From positions 3,100,001-3,164,000 of the forward strand of contig NZ_JAJJMM010000001.1 of NCBI RefSeq assembly GCF_020905295.1: a DNA stretch of 64,000 nucleotides. The letters are read 5' to 3'. This document shows positions 8,494 to 16,960 of the stretch, piece after piece. The notes beneath the pieces were generated by a model, which saw only the letters and a list, made by a program, of their open reading frames with translations, searched no databases and was not told the DNA's origin. Position numbers and translations under genes: made by a program. The DNA comes from Flavobacterium piscisymbiosum (GTDB lineage: Bacteria > Bacteroidota > Bacteroidia > Flavobacteriales > Flavobacteriaceae). How positions within the stretch are numbered: the stretch's first letter is position 1; each line of letters begins with the position of its first letter.

Positions 8494-9412
8494 GATTTCT
8501 TAATTTAGCTAGTTCTTCGAATAATTCTTTTTCTTTTGCGGATAATTTTGTTGGAACTTTTAACGTATAAGTAATGTATAAATCCCCAAACTGATTGTCT
8601 TTTTTATACACAGGAAATCCTTTTTCTTTCAGTTTTACTTTCGTTCCGGGTTGAGTTTCCGGGGCTACTTTTATTTTTACTTTTCCGTCAAAAGTATTCA
8701 CATAAATTTCGCCTCCTAAAATGGCCGTGTATAAATCCAGGTCAACATCAGCATATAAATTATTGCCTTCTCGTTTAAATTCTGAATTGTTATCAATTAA
8801 AAAAGTAATATATAAATCCCCGTTTGGTCCGCCATTAGCGCCCGGTGCTCCATGATTAGGAATTTTTATAATTTGTCCGTTTTCGACTCCGGCCGGAATT
8901 GTAATTCGGATATTTTTGCCGTTTACCGTTAGGTTTTGTTTGTGCGTAGTATAAGCTGAAGCTAAGTCAAGTTGCAATTCAGCATTAAAATCCTGTCCGC
9001 GGTATTTTGCCTGACCTCTTGAACTTCTTCCTGAAGAACCGTACATAGAATTGAAGAAATCAGAAAAATCACTTCCTGAAAAATCTCCTCCGCCAAAATC
9101 AGAATAACTTTGATTACCGCCTTGCTGTTGTCTGGAATATTGTTGCTGTTGGTTGGGATCGTAACCTGCTTTTTCGAATTCATCAGCATGCTTCCAGTCT
9201 TTTCCGTATTTGTCGTATTTTTTACGATTTTCGGGATTGCTTAAAACTTCATTGGCTTCGTTTATTTCCTTGAATTTTTTCTCTGCTTCCTTATCATTCG
9301 GATTCAGGTCAGGATGATATTTTCTGGCCAGTTTTCTATAGGCCTTTTTAATCTCGGCTTCAGTAGCCGATTTTGTGATATCTAATACTTTATAATAGTC
9401 AATATAGTCCAT
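8486..9412 (-). CDS. cbpA: CbpA-type J-domain co-chaperone
   Basis: A 308-residue DnaJ-class protein. The J domain is at 3-70 with the HPD motif (residues 33-35) that stimulates DnaK ATPase. A Gly/Ser/Gln-rich linker follows (about 80-135, including [19 protein letters not shown]). The C-terminal substrate-binding beta domains (about 140-300) lack the zinc finger of DnaJ. This is the class II (CbpA) architecture. It is followed by an overlapping cbpM-like gene that would regulate it. It acts in the cytoplasm with DnaK. Confidence 0.9.
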   Translation of the reverse strand: MDYIDYYKVLDITKSATEAEIKKAYRKLARKYHPDLNPNDKEAEKKFKEINEANEVLSNPENRKKYDKYGKDWKHADEFEKAGYDPNQQQQYSRQQQGGNQSYSDFGGGDFSGSDFSDFFNSMYGSSGRSSRGQAKYRGQDFNAELQLDLASAYTTHKQNLTVNGKNIRITIPAGVENGQIIKIPNHGAPGANGGPNGDLYITFLIDNNSEFKREGNNLYADVDLDLYTAILGGEIYVNTFDGKVKIKVAPETQPGTKVKLKEKGFPVYKKDNQFGDLYITYTLKVPTKLSAKEKELFEELAKLRNHE

Positions 9413-9569
9413 TTGCTTGTATTTTTATAAAGATAAATTAAAATCTTGAAGTTACTCATAACTTATTAAATGTCAAAGTAAAAAGAGCATTTTTGTATTA
9501 ATACTCTTGTTTTAAGAAATATGAATCAGTATTTGTTTTGTTTGAGTTAAATCTTACTTTTTAGTAGGG

Positions 9570-9600
9570 TTTTGCAATTATTTCTTCTATAATTGCAAAA
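9570..9600. promoter_or_regulatory. Perfect 12-bp inverted repeat upstream of a lipoprotein gene
   Basis: TTTTGCAATTAT (9570-9581) and ATAATTGCAAAA (9589-9600) are exact complements with a 7-bp spacer. Outer GTAGG/CCTAC words could extend the pairing. It lies 47 bp before the ATG at 9648. It could be an operator or an RNA hairpin in the leader; no T run follows, so a terminator is less likely. Confidence 0.5.
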
Positions 9601-9647
9601 ATAAACCTACAATTAATTGTGGAATTTAACCTTTTAATCTTTAAATT

Positions 9648-10079
9648 ATGAAGAAATTATCTTTTTTAAAATCAACCTTTAGTCTTGTTCTTGTATTGAC
9701 GATGTCAATCTTATTAGTAAATTGTAGTTCAAGTAGTAATGATGATGACTATCTACCATCAACAGGCAATACCTTTAATCCAACTGATTTTGCTTTAACA
9801 ATTAGAAAAACAGAATTAAACGATGGGAATAAATGGATGATGTCTGTATATTACGATTTAAAAAACACTTCACAGATTTCATATAATAAGTATGAGCAGG
9901 GGAGTTTTAATATTAGGTTTACGGTAAAATCTACGGATGGTACAATATATCAAACAGTTACAATCATTCCTTACATTGAAGCAGGGGTTACAGTGGGTGA
10001 TTTTACATATTTGGATGCTGTGAATAACACAAAAACACTTGATCCTGCAACTCTTACAGCAGTAATTGAAAAGCAATAG
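9648..10079 (+). CDS. Small lipoprotein, probably surface exposed
   Basis: A 143-residue protein with a lipoprotein signal peptide. The Cys at about residue 26 (LLVNCSSSSNDDD) is followed by Ser and then three Asp. Ser/Asp-rich stretches directly after the lipid-anchored Cys act as a surface-export signal in Flavobacteriia, so the mature protein may sit on the cell surface. The rest (about 45-140) is a predicted beta-rich domain without a recognised family. It is transcribed alone, with an inverted repeat upstream and a terminator 34 bp downstream. Confidence 0.75.
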   Translation: MKKLSFLKSTFSLVLVLTMSILLVNCSSSSNDDDYLPSTGNTFNPTDFALTIRKTELNDGNKWMMSVYYDLKNTSQISYNKYEQGSFNIRFTVKSTDGTIYQTVTIIPYIEAGVTVGDFTYLDAVNNTKTLDPATLTAVIEKQ

Positions 10080-10112
10080 ATTTTTTGTTTAAAATTTGAT
10101 AGACAGAATTTT

Positions 10113-10146
10113 AAAATCCAATTGGTGTAAAAGCTGATTGGATTTT
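10113..10146 (+). terminator. Intrinsic terminator
   Basis: AAAATCCAAT (10113-10122) pairs with ATTGGATTTT (10137-10146) and a long T run follows. It lies 33 bp after the stop of the lipoprotein gene. Confidence 0.85.
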
Positions 10147-10309
10147 TTTTATTTATATTTTGGCAGGTTTTTTGCTTTCCAAAAATTAGCCTAATATATT
10201 GTTATAATAGTCTTAAAGTTGTAGCGCCTAATTAAATTATGCTATTTTTGTGATGCTATGCTTTAATCTTATAAAATTTTTAAAAGCCGATTCGATAATA
10301 CTTTTTTCA

Positions 10310-11026
10310 ATGAAGCACATCTTATTTTTCATATTATTTTTTACCGCTGTCACTGTTTCAGCTCAAACTGAATTTGGTACTAAATACAGACCTATCGCAG
10401 CACCTAAATTTGGTGCAAAGCCAAAGAAGACTCCAATACCAGAGGTTAAAGATCCTCAGGCTGATAATATGGATATACCAAGTATAAAAACGCCAAACGT
10501 TTTTGATAATACCAGTATCACTCCAAAATCGCAATTGCAGGTAGGGGCAGAGAAAAGTAAATTTACGATGTCTACTGAAACTGATTTTGCCAATCCGGGT
10601 GATCGTTATGTGCCAAAAATGGAAAAAGATTTAGATAAGGCGCTAAAAGATGCCGGACTAAAAGAGGGCAGGGGAACTTTAGTAAAAAGAAATATTTCGC
10701 TGGGAGATTTTAGAACAAAATCGAAATATTTTATTGTAAAATTTCGCGATTTTGGCGCAATAGATGGCGATATGGTAAAGGTTTTGTCTAACGATCAGGT
10801 TATTAGAGATCAGATAATTTTGCAGTCTAATTTTATAGATGTGAAAATTGATCTGGCTAATGGTTTTAATAAATTAGATTTTCAAGCATTAAATATTGGG
10901 GCATTAGGAGGGAATACTGCTGAAATTCGAGTTTATGATGACAAAGGACAATTAGTAACCAATGATTATTGGGATAATCTTGCGGCAGGTTTTAAAGCTT
11001 CGATAATAGTAACAAAAGAAGAATAA
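10310..11026 (+). CDS. Exported protein of unknown function
   Basis: A 238-residue protein if started at the ATG at 10310, which gives a clean signal peptide (FFILFFTAVTVSAQ, cleavage after about residue 18). An in-frame ATG 60 bp upstream adds a non-signal-like extension and is rejected. The N-terminal third is Pro- and Lys-rich and low in complexity. The C-terminal part (about 120-238) looks like a beta-sandwich (FIVKFRDFGAIDGDMVKVLSNDQ, TAEIRVYDDKGQLVTNDYWDNL). The protein is probably periplasmic or secreted. I do not recognise a named family. Confidence 0.75.
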   Translation: MKHILFFILFFTAVTVSAQTEFGTKYRPIAAPKFGAKPKKTPIPEVKDPQADNMDIPSIKTPNVFDNTSITPKSQLQVGAEKSKFTMSTETDFANPGDRYVPKMEKDLDKALKDAGLKEGRGTLVKRNISLGDFRTKSKYFIVKFRDFGAIDGDMVKVLSNDQVIRDQIILQSNFIDVKIDLANGFNKLDFQALNIGALGGNTAEIRVYDDKGQLVTNDYWDNLAAGFKASIIVTKEE

Positions 11027-11054
11027 GATACAATCAGTTCGTTGCATCTTATTC
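11021..11054. terminator. Inverted repeat overlapping the stop codon, likely bidirectional terminator
   Basis: GAATAAGAT (11021-11029, containing the TAA stop) pairs with ATCTTATTC (11046-11054). It separates convergent genes, the plus-strand gene ending at 11026 and the MFS gene ending at 11084. Confidence 0.5.
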
Positions 11055-11083
11055 TAATTCGTGTTTTTTAGTTTTAATAATTA

Positions 11084-12349
11084 TCAATCTTTCGCCAGTT
11101 CAGGAGTATTATTCGGTTTTCCTTCGCCAGTTTCTTTTAAAAGAAAACTAACCAGAATTGCTATCGAAATTCCAATTATCCAGAATAAACCTGCTTGTTG
11201 AAAATGCATAATTTTATCCGTAGTATCATTTAATGTTTGTCCGAACAAACGACTGAATAACGGACTTAAAAGCGTTGTTACTCCAAAAGTTATAAAATTA
11301 ATGGCTCCTGTAGCACTTCCTTTTACATTGTCAGGATTCGCTTCTTTAATTATAGAATACGGAATCATTGCGGCACCAGAACCAACGCCTAACAAAAACA
11401 TACTGATTTTCGTAGGAAGTAAATCGGGGAAATACAATAACTGAATCAGACTCAAAATCATAAATAACGCTCCAAATATTAAAACAGGTTTACGTTTGTT
11501 TATTTTATCTGTGATATATCCTAATAACGGACAGCCAAACACCCAGCCAAAAGCAACCATCGCACTCGAAATTGTTGCACTATGAAAGTCGAAAGCACGA
11601 TCTTTCTGGAAAAAATCTACTGCCCAAGTCATAGCAAATATAGTGGTTGGAGCAAATAATAATCCTGAAACGACTCCGCACAACCAGGATTGAGGATTAC
11701 TAAAAACAACTTTATAAGGTTCAAGCAAGCTTTGTTTTTTTACTATAGTTTCTTCCTTTTTCTCGACTACGTTTGCCGGAGTTATAAACCAAAGTCCAAA
11801 AGCAACGATTATAGTAAAAATTCCAATAGAAAGCCAGAAGGTATAAATGTTCATTCCTTTTTCGATTAAAGGGCCTACAACAAATTGTCCTGCTGAACCG
11901 CCGAGCATTCCTAAACATTGAGTAAAACCAATTGCAGTTGCCAATGATTTTGAAGAGAATCCTTTACTGGCCAAATACACACAACCCGGAAAAGCGAAGG
12001 CACATCCGGCACCTTGAAATAATCGTCCAGTCACTCCGCTAAACTGACTTGAAATCATAAACAGCAAACAGCCAATTCCTAAAATAAATGCTCCGGCGAA
12101 GAGCGAATATTTGGCTCCAAATCGATCCAGGGCAATTCCTGCGATCAAACTACAGGTAGAATAGGTATAATAATAAGTTCCTATAATAGTAACCAGTCTG
12201 ATCTCGCTTACCGAAAAACTATTCGAGAGTTCAGGAAGCATTACAGCCGGGGAGGAGCGTATAACATAATCTAAAAAATAGAAAAGCAAACCAAATACCC
12301 ATGCAATAATGTAATATTTAGTATATGATTTATTTGTATTGATGTCCAT
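11084..12349 (-). CDS. MFS transporter
   Basis: A 421-residue major facilitator with twelve predicted membrane helices in two halves and a central cytoplasmic loop (about 195-215, VVEKKEETIVKKQ). The helix 2-3 loop has the MFS signature as GIALDRFGAKYSL, and GYITDKINKRKPVL is the equivalent in the second half. The N-terminal segment YFLDYVIRSSPAVMLPELSNSF resembles hexuronate/anion-symporter-like members. The substrate cannot be read. The gap to the pyruvate oxidase gene (186 bp) is filled with repeats, so co-transcription is uncertain. Confidence 0.82.
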   Translation of the reverse strand: MDINTNKSYTKYYIIAWVFGLLFYFLDYVIRSSPAVMLPELSNSFSVSEIRLVTIIGTYYYTYSTCSLIAGIALDRFGAKYSLFAGAFILGIGCLLFMISSQFSGVTGRLFQGAGCAFAFPGCVYLASKGFSSKSLATAIGFTQCLGMLGGSAGQFVVGPLIEKGMNIYTFWLSIGIFTIIVAFGLWFITPANVVEKKEETIVKKQSLLEPYKVVFSNPQSWLCGVVSGLLFAPTTIFAMTWAVDFFQKDRAFDFHSATISSAMVAFGWVFGCPLLGYITDKINKRKPVLIFGALFMILSLIQLLYFPDLLPTKISMFLLGVGSGAAMIPYSIIKEANPDNVKGSATGAINFITFGVTTLLSPLFSRLFGQTLNDTTDKIMHFQQAGLFWIIGISIAILVSFLLKETGEGKPNNTPELAKD

Positions 12350-12380
12350 AAAAATGTATTTCTTTTATTTTGAGATTAGG

Positions 12381-12520
12381 TGTATAAACACGAATTTGCT
12401 CCGCCTGTTCGCTATCGCTCGGGTCACGAATTGCCACTAATTCATTTTGTGAAATTAATTTCACAAACAAAAAAGGTTTTAAAATTTGTGCTAATTCGTG
12501 TAATTAGTGTTTGTATTCAA
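12381..12520. repeat. Hairpin repeat with perfect 22-bp core palindrome and a 28-bp insert
   Basis: The core is a perfect 22-bp palindrome at 12446-12467 centred on AATT (GTGAAATTAATTTCAC in the middle). Outer words CACGAATT and AATTCGTG pair around it. A GC-richer 28-bp block (12397-12424) interrupts the left arm and is flanked by an 8-bp direct repeat, CACGAATT (12389-12396 and 12425-12432). This looks like a small insertion with a target duplication. Confidence 0.65.
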
Positions 12521-12535
12521 GTGTAAAAATCAGTT

Positions 12536-14272
12536 TTAGATGCCTTCTTTTAAATGCTTATAATTAGATTTTATAGTATCTAAAACTTCTTCCATTTTAC
12601 CGCCAAGCATTAGTCTTGTCATCGATTTTGCCATACCTACAACTTGTTCCCATTCTACTTTTGGTGGCATTGCCAGCGCATTTGGGTTGGTGAAAATATT
12701 CAGTAAAACAGGACCATTATGTCTGAAAGCATTTTCGATTGCTCCTTCAACTTCTTCGGGTTTGTGAACATTTACGCCCTGAAATCCCATTGCCTGAGCG
12801 ATTAAACCAAAGTCAGGATTTACCATATCGGTTTCGTTATCAGGAAGGCCATTCACTTCCATTTCGAGTTTTACCATTCCTAAAGCACGATTATTAAAAA
12901 CAATAATTTTTATAGGAATTTCATATTGTTTAATGGTTGCTAAATCCCCCAATAACATTGAGATACCACCATCACCACACATGGCAATAACTTGTCTTTC
13001 AGGATGTGCGAGAGCTGCTCCTATAGCCATTGGCATTGCATTGGCCATAGATCCGTGATTGAAAGAGCCCAGCATTTTTCGTTCTCCTGTTCCTTTTATA
13101 AAACGGGCTCCCCAAACGCAGGTCATCCCGGTATCGACAGTAAAAATAGCATCTTTGCTCGCCAATTTATCAATGATATGTGCAACGTATTCGGGTTGAA
13201 TTGTGTCTTCTCCGCCATTATCATTAATATACGTATTCATGTTTTCTTTTACGCTGGCGTATAGTTTTAGCTGTGCCTGTAAAAAACTATCATCGGTTTT
13301 GGTTTCCAAAAGGGGTAACAAAGCTTCTATAGTGTTGGCGACATCACCGCATAATCCCATATACAGATTGGCTCTTCGGCCTAAACGTTCTGTGCTGGTA
13401 TCGATTTGAATAATTTTATTATCACCAGGCATGAATTTATCGTAAGGAAAATCAGTTCCTAATAATAAAACCAAATGCGATTCGTGCATGCTATGATAAG
13501 CAGAAGGCTGACCAAGTAAACCTGTCATTCCTATTTCGTTAGGATTATTAGGCTGAATACTCATTTTTCCTCGGAAAGAATATCCTACGGGCGCTTTGAT
13601 ATGCTGTGATAATTGTACTACCTGATCGTGAGCTTTTTCGGCACCAATTCCACAGAATAAAGTGATTTTGGAACTCTCATTGATCGCTTTTGCTAAAAGT
13701 TGTAATTCCTGATCAGAAGGTCTGATAACCGGATTACAATGAAAAAATTGGGTAGATATATTGCTTTCAACCGCTTTCATTTCAGAAACATCGCCGGGTA
13801 AACCAATTACCGCAACGCCTTTTTTGCCCAAAGCATGCTGAATTGCTGTTTGTATAATTCGGGGAGCTTGTTCTGCGGTCATAATCATCTGATTATAATG
13901 ACTGCAATCGTCGAAAAGTTTGATGGTGTTGGTTTCCTGAAAATAATCCATTCCCATTTCGGGCGTATTTATGGTCGAGGCAATGGCTAATAAAGGAACG
14001 TGCGAGCGATGTGCATCGTACAAACCATTTATTAAGTGCACATGTCCCGGGCCGCAACTTCCGGCACAAACCGCAAAACCGTCTAATTCGGCCTCGGCAG
14101 CAGCTGCATAAGCGCCTACTTCTTCATGGCGAACATGAATCCATTTTATTTTTCCGTTTCTCCGTATTGCATCATTAAAATGATTTAAACTATCGCCGGT
14201 AACCGCATAAACGCGTTTTACTCCGGCTTCTACCAACATGTCAACTAATTGTTCTGCAACTATTTTACTCAT
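12536..14272 (-). CDS. poxB: Pyruvate dehydrogenase (quinone) / pyruvate oxidase PoxB
   Basis: A 578-residue thiamine-diphosphate enzyme. The N-terminal Pyr domain has the catalytic Glu in VRHEEVGAYAAAAEA (about residue 50) and GSCGPGHVHLINGLYDAHR. A central FAD-binding domain lies at about 190-340. The C-terminal PP domain has the metal-binding GDGGISMLLGDL with NN near residue 460. The C-terminus is a helix of about 30 residues (MAKSMTRLMLGGKMEEVLDTI...), similar in place to the membrane-binding helix of E. coli PoxB. The reaction is oxidative decarboxylation of pyruvate to acetate and CO2 with electrons passed to quinone at the inner membrane. Length matches the family. It appears to be monocistronic. 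Confidence 0.88.
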   Translation of the reverse strand: MSKIVAEQLVDMLVEAGVKRVYAVTGDSLNHFNDAIRRNGKIKWIHVRHEEVGAYAAAAEAELDGFAVCAGSCGPGHVHLINGLYDAHRSHVPLLAIASTINTPEMGMDYFQETNTIKLFDDCSHYNQMIMTAEQAPRIIQTAIQHALGKKGVAVIGLPGDVSEMKAVESNISTQFFHCNPVIRPSDQELQLLAKAINESSKITLFCGIGAEKAHDQVVQLSQHIKAPVGYSFRGKMSIQPNNPNEIGMTGLLGQPSAYHSMHESHLVLLLGTDFPYDKFMPGDNKIIQIDTSTERLGRRANLYMGLCGDVANTIEALLPLLETKTDDSFLQAQLKLYASVKENMNTYINDNGGEDTIQPEYVAHIIDKLASKDAIFTVDTGMTCVWGARFIKGTGERKMLGSFNHGSMANAMPMAIGAALAHPERQVIAMCGDGGISMLLGDLATIKQYEIPIKIIVFNNRALGMVKLEMEVNGLPDNETDMVNPDFGLIAQAMGFQGVNVHKPEEVEGAIENAFRHNGPVLLNIFTNPNALAMPPKVEWEQVVGMAKSMTRLMLGGKMEEVLDTIKSNYKHLKEGI

Positions 14273-14641
14273 GGATTATATTTTTAAAATTAATATTCAG
14301 ACAGTACAAACATTGGTTATGGTTTACTTTCTTAATGATTATATTTTAAGATACACTTGGTTATGATGTAAAAACGGTTTTTGGTATGGTTTTATAAATT
14401 TAGGGATTTTTTTTGAAGGTACTGAGTTTTTTTTGAGTTACTAAGGCTCTAAGATTTTTTTTAAGTGGCTAAGGTTCTGAGGTACTAAGTTACTAAGGTT
14501 TTTTTTTGGGTAAAATGCAAAAAAGGTTCAAAGGAACAAAGTTTTCGCACTTTGTTTACCTTTGAACCTTCGTTTTTAAGAATCTAAGATTTAGTTTTTT
14601 TAACTTAGAAGCTTAGTAACTTAGAACCTTAGCAACTTAGA
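14273..14641. repeat. Large nested hairpin repeat with 8-bp periodicity
   Basis: These 369 bp hold no gene. From about 14437 to 14641 they form nested inverted repeats. The outer arms are built of 8-bp units of the type CTAAGGnn on the left (to about 14505) and nnCCTTAG or nnACTTAG on the right (14601-14641). Inner arms AAGGTTCAAAGG and CCTTTGAACCTT flank an AAAG...CTTT stem. The right edge abuts the stop of the next minus-strand gene. Confidence 0.7.
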
Positions 14642-15169
14642 CTAGAATGGATCCGCAGTTACTCTAAACTTCATATTTGCTTTTACAGTTACATCTTTGG
14701 TAAGGGTTTCTTTTAATGTAACCTGAGTTCTTATTTTATATTTATCGGCTTTAATGTATTGATCTAGTCTGGCATCGGTACAAATTAAATCTAGTGCATT
14801 GCTTGTAGAGTTGATATTATCCTGATAGGCTAATTCGATTTCGTCAGCATCAGTTGTGGAGATGTAGAGATGAATTGATTTTAAAAATGTAAAAGTTTTA
14901 TCTGAAGGATCAGAAATCATTAATTTAAGAGATCTTATTTTTACATCTTTTACCAAATTCGCTTTGGTTTTGTTGTTACTGAATTCAGCCGAAGAATTTG
15001 TAGTAACATCAGGCGTAATAATTTCTGATGGCAGATTGATAGGTAAATTGCTTTTTATTTTAATAGAAGCTTCATTAGAAATAGTAAAAGTCAATAAGTC
15101 GTCTACCGCATCGCAAGAGGTTACAAAGACAGTTAAAAAAAGAAAAAGAGCAATAAGTTTTGATTTCAT
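14642..15169 (-). CDS. Lipoprotein of unknown function
   Basis: A 175-residue protein with a lipoprotein signal (LTVFVTSCDAVDDL, Cys at about 19). The mature part is predicted to be beta-rich (SIKIKSNLPINLPSE, KIRSLKLMISDPSDKTFTFLKSIHLYIS, YKIRTQVTLKETLTKDVTVKANMKF). Ser/Thr/Asn content is high and there are no catalytic motifs. I know similar lipoproteins in flavobacteria but no function. The gene is flanked on both sides by long TTAG-type hairpin repeats, which isolate it from its neighbours and may act as terminators. Confidence 0.75.
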   Translation of the reverse strand: MKSKLIALFLFLTVFVTSCDAVDDLLTFTISNEASIKIKSNLPINLPSEIITPDVTTNSSAEFSNNKTKANLVKDVKIRSLKLMISDPSDKTFTFLKSIHLYISTTDADEIELAYQDNINSTSNALDLICTDARLDQYIKADKYKIRTQVTLKETLTKDVTVKANMKFRVTADPF

Positions 15170-15221
15170 GGTTATGGTTTTTCGTTTAAATACGATGTTT
15201 CTTGAATGTTGGTTTTTTTTA

Positions 15222-15309
15222 AGATACTAAGTTTCTAAGGTGCTAAGTAACTAAGTTTTTTTGACGATCCAACAACTTAGAAACTTAGCACCTTAGAAAC
15301 TTAGAATCT
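15222..15309. repeat. Long hairpin repeat with 36-bp arms, TTAG family
   Basis: Arms 15222-15257 and 15274-15309 are inverted copies with only 3 mismatches in 36 and a 16-bp loop. Each arm is built of 8-bp units carrying CTAAG or CTTAG. It lies between the divergent lipoprotein gene (minus) and guaA (plus), just upstream of the guaA promoter. Confidence 0.85.
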
Positions 15310-15358
15310 ATATAGAAAAAAAATCAAAATTCCATTTTTCAAATTCGAATATAAAAAG

Positions 15359-15366
15359 TATTTTTG
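15359..15366 (+). promoter_or_regulatory. guaA promoter -7 element, probably leaderless
   Basis: TATTTTTG matches the Bacteroidota -7 consensus TAnnTTTG. It ends only 3 bp before the ATG at 15370. With the usual start about 5-7 bp downstream of the element, transcription would begin at or next to the A of the ATG, giving a leaderless mRNA. No clear -33 TTG is at the standard distance. Confidence 0.6.
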
Positions 15367-15369
15367 CGC

Positions 15370-16899
15370 ATGCAACACAACGTACTTATTTTAGATTTCG
15401 GATCGCAATATACACAGCTTATTGCGCGTAGAGTTCGCGAATTAAATATATTCTGCGAAATTTTCCCTTACAATCACTTTCCTAGTGATTTATCACCTTA
15501 TAAAGCCGTAATTTTAGGAGGAAGCCCTTTTTCTGTTCGTGCAGAAGATGCTCCACATCCTGATTTATCTCAAATTCGAGGCAAACTACCTATGTTGGCA
15601 GTTTGTTACGGAGCACAATATTTAGCCCATTTTAGTGGAGGTGAAGTCGCTGCTTCGAACACCAGAGAATATGGTAGAGCTAATTTATCTTATATTAAAG
15701 AAGGGGAAACTTTCTTTAACGGAGTTTCAGAAAACAGCCAGGTTTGGATGAGTCATAGCGATAGTATCAAGGCTTTACCAACCAATGCAGTGAAATTGGC
15801 AAGCACGCATGATGTAGAATATGCTGCTTACAAAATTGAAGGCGAAACCACTTATGCAATTCAGTATCACCCTGAAGTTTTCCATTCTACAGATGGATCA
15901 AAAATGCTGAAAAACTTTTTAGTAGATATTGCAGAAGTTCCTCAAAACTTTACACCAAATGCTTTCGTAGAGGAAATGGTGGGAGAATTAAAAGAGAAAT
16001 TAGGAAATGATAAAGTGGTTTTAGGATTGTCAGGCGGAGTAGATTCTACTGTAGCTGCAGTTTTATTACACCAGGCCATTGGTAAAAACTTATATTGTAT
16101 CTTCGTAAATAACGGTTTACTTCGTAAAAACGAATTCCAAAATGTATTAGATCAATACAAAGGAATGGGATTGAACGTAAAAGGAGTAGACGCCGGAGAT
16201 CGTTTCTTAAGCGAATTGGCCGGAATAAGTGATCCAGAAACAAAACGTAAAACTATTGGTCGTGTATTTATCGAAGTTTTTGATGATGAATCACATTTGA
16301 TCGAAGATGTAAAATGGTTGGCGCAAGGAACTATTTATCCTGACGTAATCGAATCGGTATCTGTAAAAGGACCATCGGCAACGATTAAATCACACCATAA
16401 TGTAGGTGGATTGCCGGATTATATGAAATTAAAAATTGTAGAACCACTAAGAATGTTGTTTAAAGACGAAGTTCGTAGAGTTGGTGCTACTTTAGGAATA
16501 GATCCTGAATTGTTAGGAAGACACCCTTTTCCGGGACCAGGATTATCAATCAGAATTTTAGGAGATATTACTCCTGAAAAAGTTCAAATCTTGCAAGATG
16601 TTGATGCTGTTTTTATCGACGGCTTAAAATCTTGGGGATTGTACGACAAAGTTTGGCAGGCTGGAGCAATTTTGCTTCCGGTAAACAGTGTTGGTGTGAT
16701 GGGCGATGAGCGTACTTACGAAAAAGTAGTAGCGCTTAGAGCTGTAGAATCAACAGATGGTATGACTGCTGACTGGGTTCATTTACCTTACGATTTCTTG
16801 ATGAAAGTGTCGAATGACATTATAAATAAAGTAAAAGGCGTGAACCGCGTGGTTTACGATATTAGCTCAAAACCACCAGCAACAATTGAGTGGGAATAG
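15370..16899 (+). CDS. guaA: GMP synthase (glutamine-hydrolysing)
   Basis: A 509-residue enzyme converting XMP, ATP and glutamine to GMP. The N-terminal class I glutamine amidotransferase (about 1-190) has the nucleophile Cys79 in [10 protein letters not shown] and the His/Glu pair in YHPEVF. The ATP pyrophosphatase domain has the PP-loop LSGGVDST near 223. The C-terminal dimerisation domain contains [14 protein letters not shown] and ends KPPATIEWE, as is universal in GuaA. I use the ATG at 15370. A TTG two codons upstream overlaps the -7 element and is rejected. A strong terminator follows. Confidence 0.97.
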   Translation: MQHNVLILDFGSQYTQLIARRVRELNIFCEIFPYNHFPSDLSPYKAVILGGSPFSVRAEDAPHPDLSQIRGKLPMLAVCYGAQYLAHFSGGEVAASNTREYGRANLSYIKEGETFFNGVSENSQVWMSHSDSIKALPTNAVKLASTHDVEYAAYKIEGETTYAIQYHPEVFHSTDGSKMLKNFLVDIAEVPQNFTPNAFVEEMVGELKEKLGNDKVVLGLSGGVDSTVAAVLLHQAIGKNLYCIFVNNGLLRKNEFQNVLDQYKGMGLNVKGVDAGDRFLSELAGISDPETKRKTIGRVFIEVFDDESHLIEDVKWLAQGTIYPDVIESVSVKGPSATIKSHHNVGGLPDYMKLKIVEPLRMLFKDEVRRVGATLGIDPELLGRHPFPGPGLSIRILGDITPEKVQILQDVDAVFIDGLKSWGLYDKVWQAGAILLPVNSVGVMGDERTYEKVVALRAVESTDGMTADWVHLPYDFLMKVSNDIINKVKGVNRVVYDISSKPPATIEWE

Positions 16900-16910
16900 T
16901 ATTGTTTTTC

Positions 16911-16944
16911 AAATTAAGGCGTTACATTTGTAACGCCTTAATTT
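16911..16944 (+). terminator. Strong intrinsic terminator after guaA
   Basis: AAATTAAGGCGTTAC (16911-16925) and GTAACGCCTTAATTT (16930-16944) pair perfectly over 15 bp with a 4-base loop, followed by further T residues. It separates guaA from the LysM genes. Confidence 0.92.
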
Positions 16945-16960
16945 TTTAAACCTACTATTT

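Noticed and set aside
12389..12432. An insertion sequence with 8-bp target duplication
   Set aside because: The insert is only 28 bp with no coding capacity. It is reported as a possible mini-element but not as an IS.
15364..15369. TTG start of guaA two codons upstream
   Set aside because: It overlaps the -7 element TATTTTTG and adds Met-Arg before the conserved start; the ATG at 15370 is preferred.
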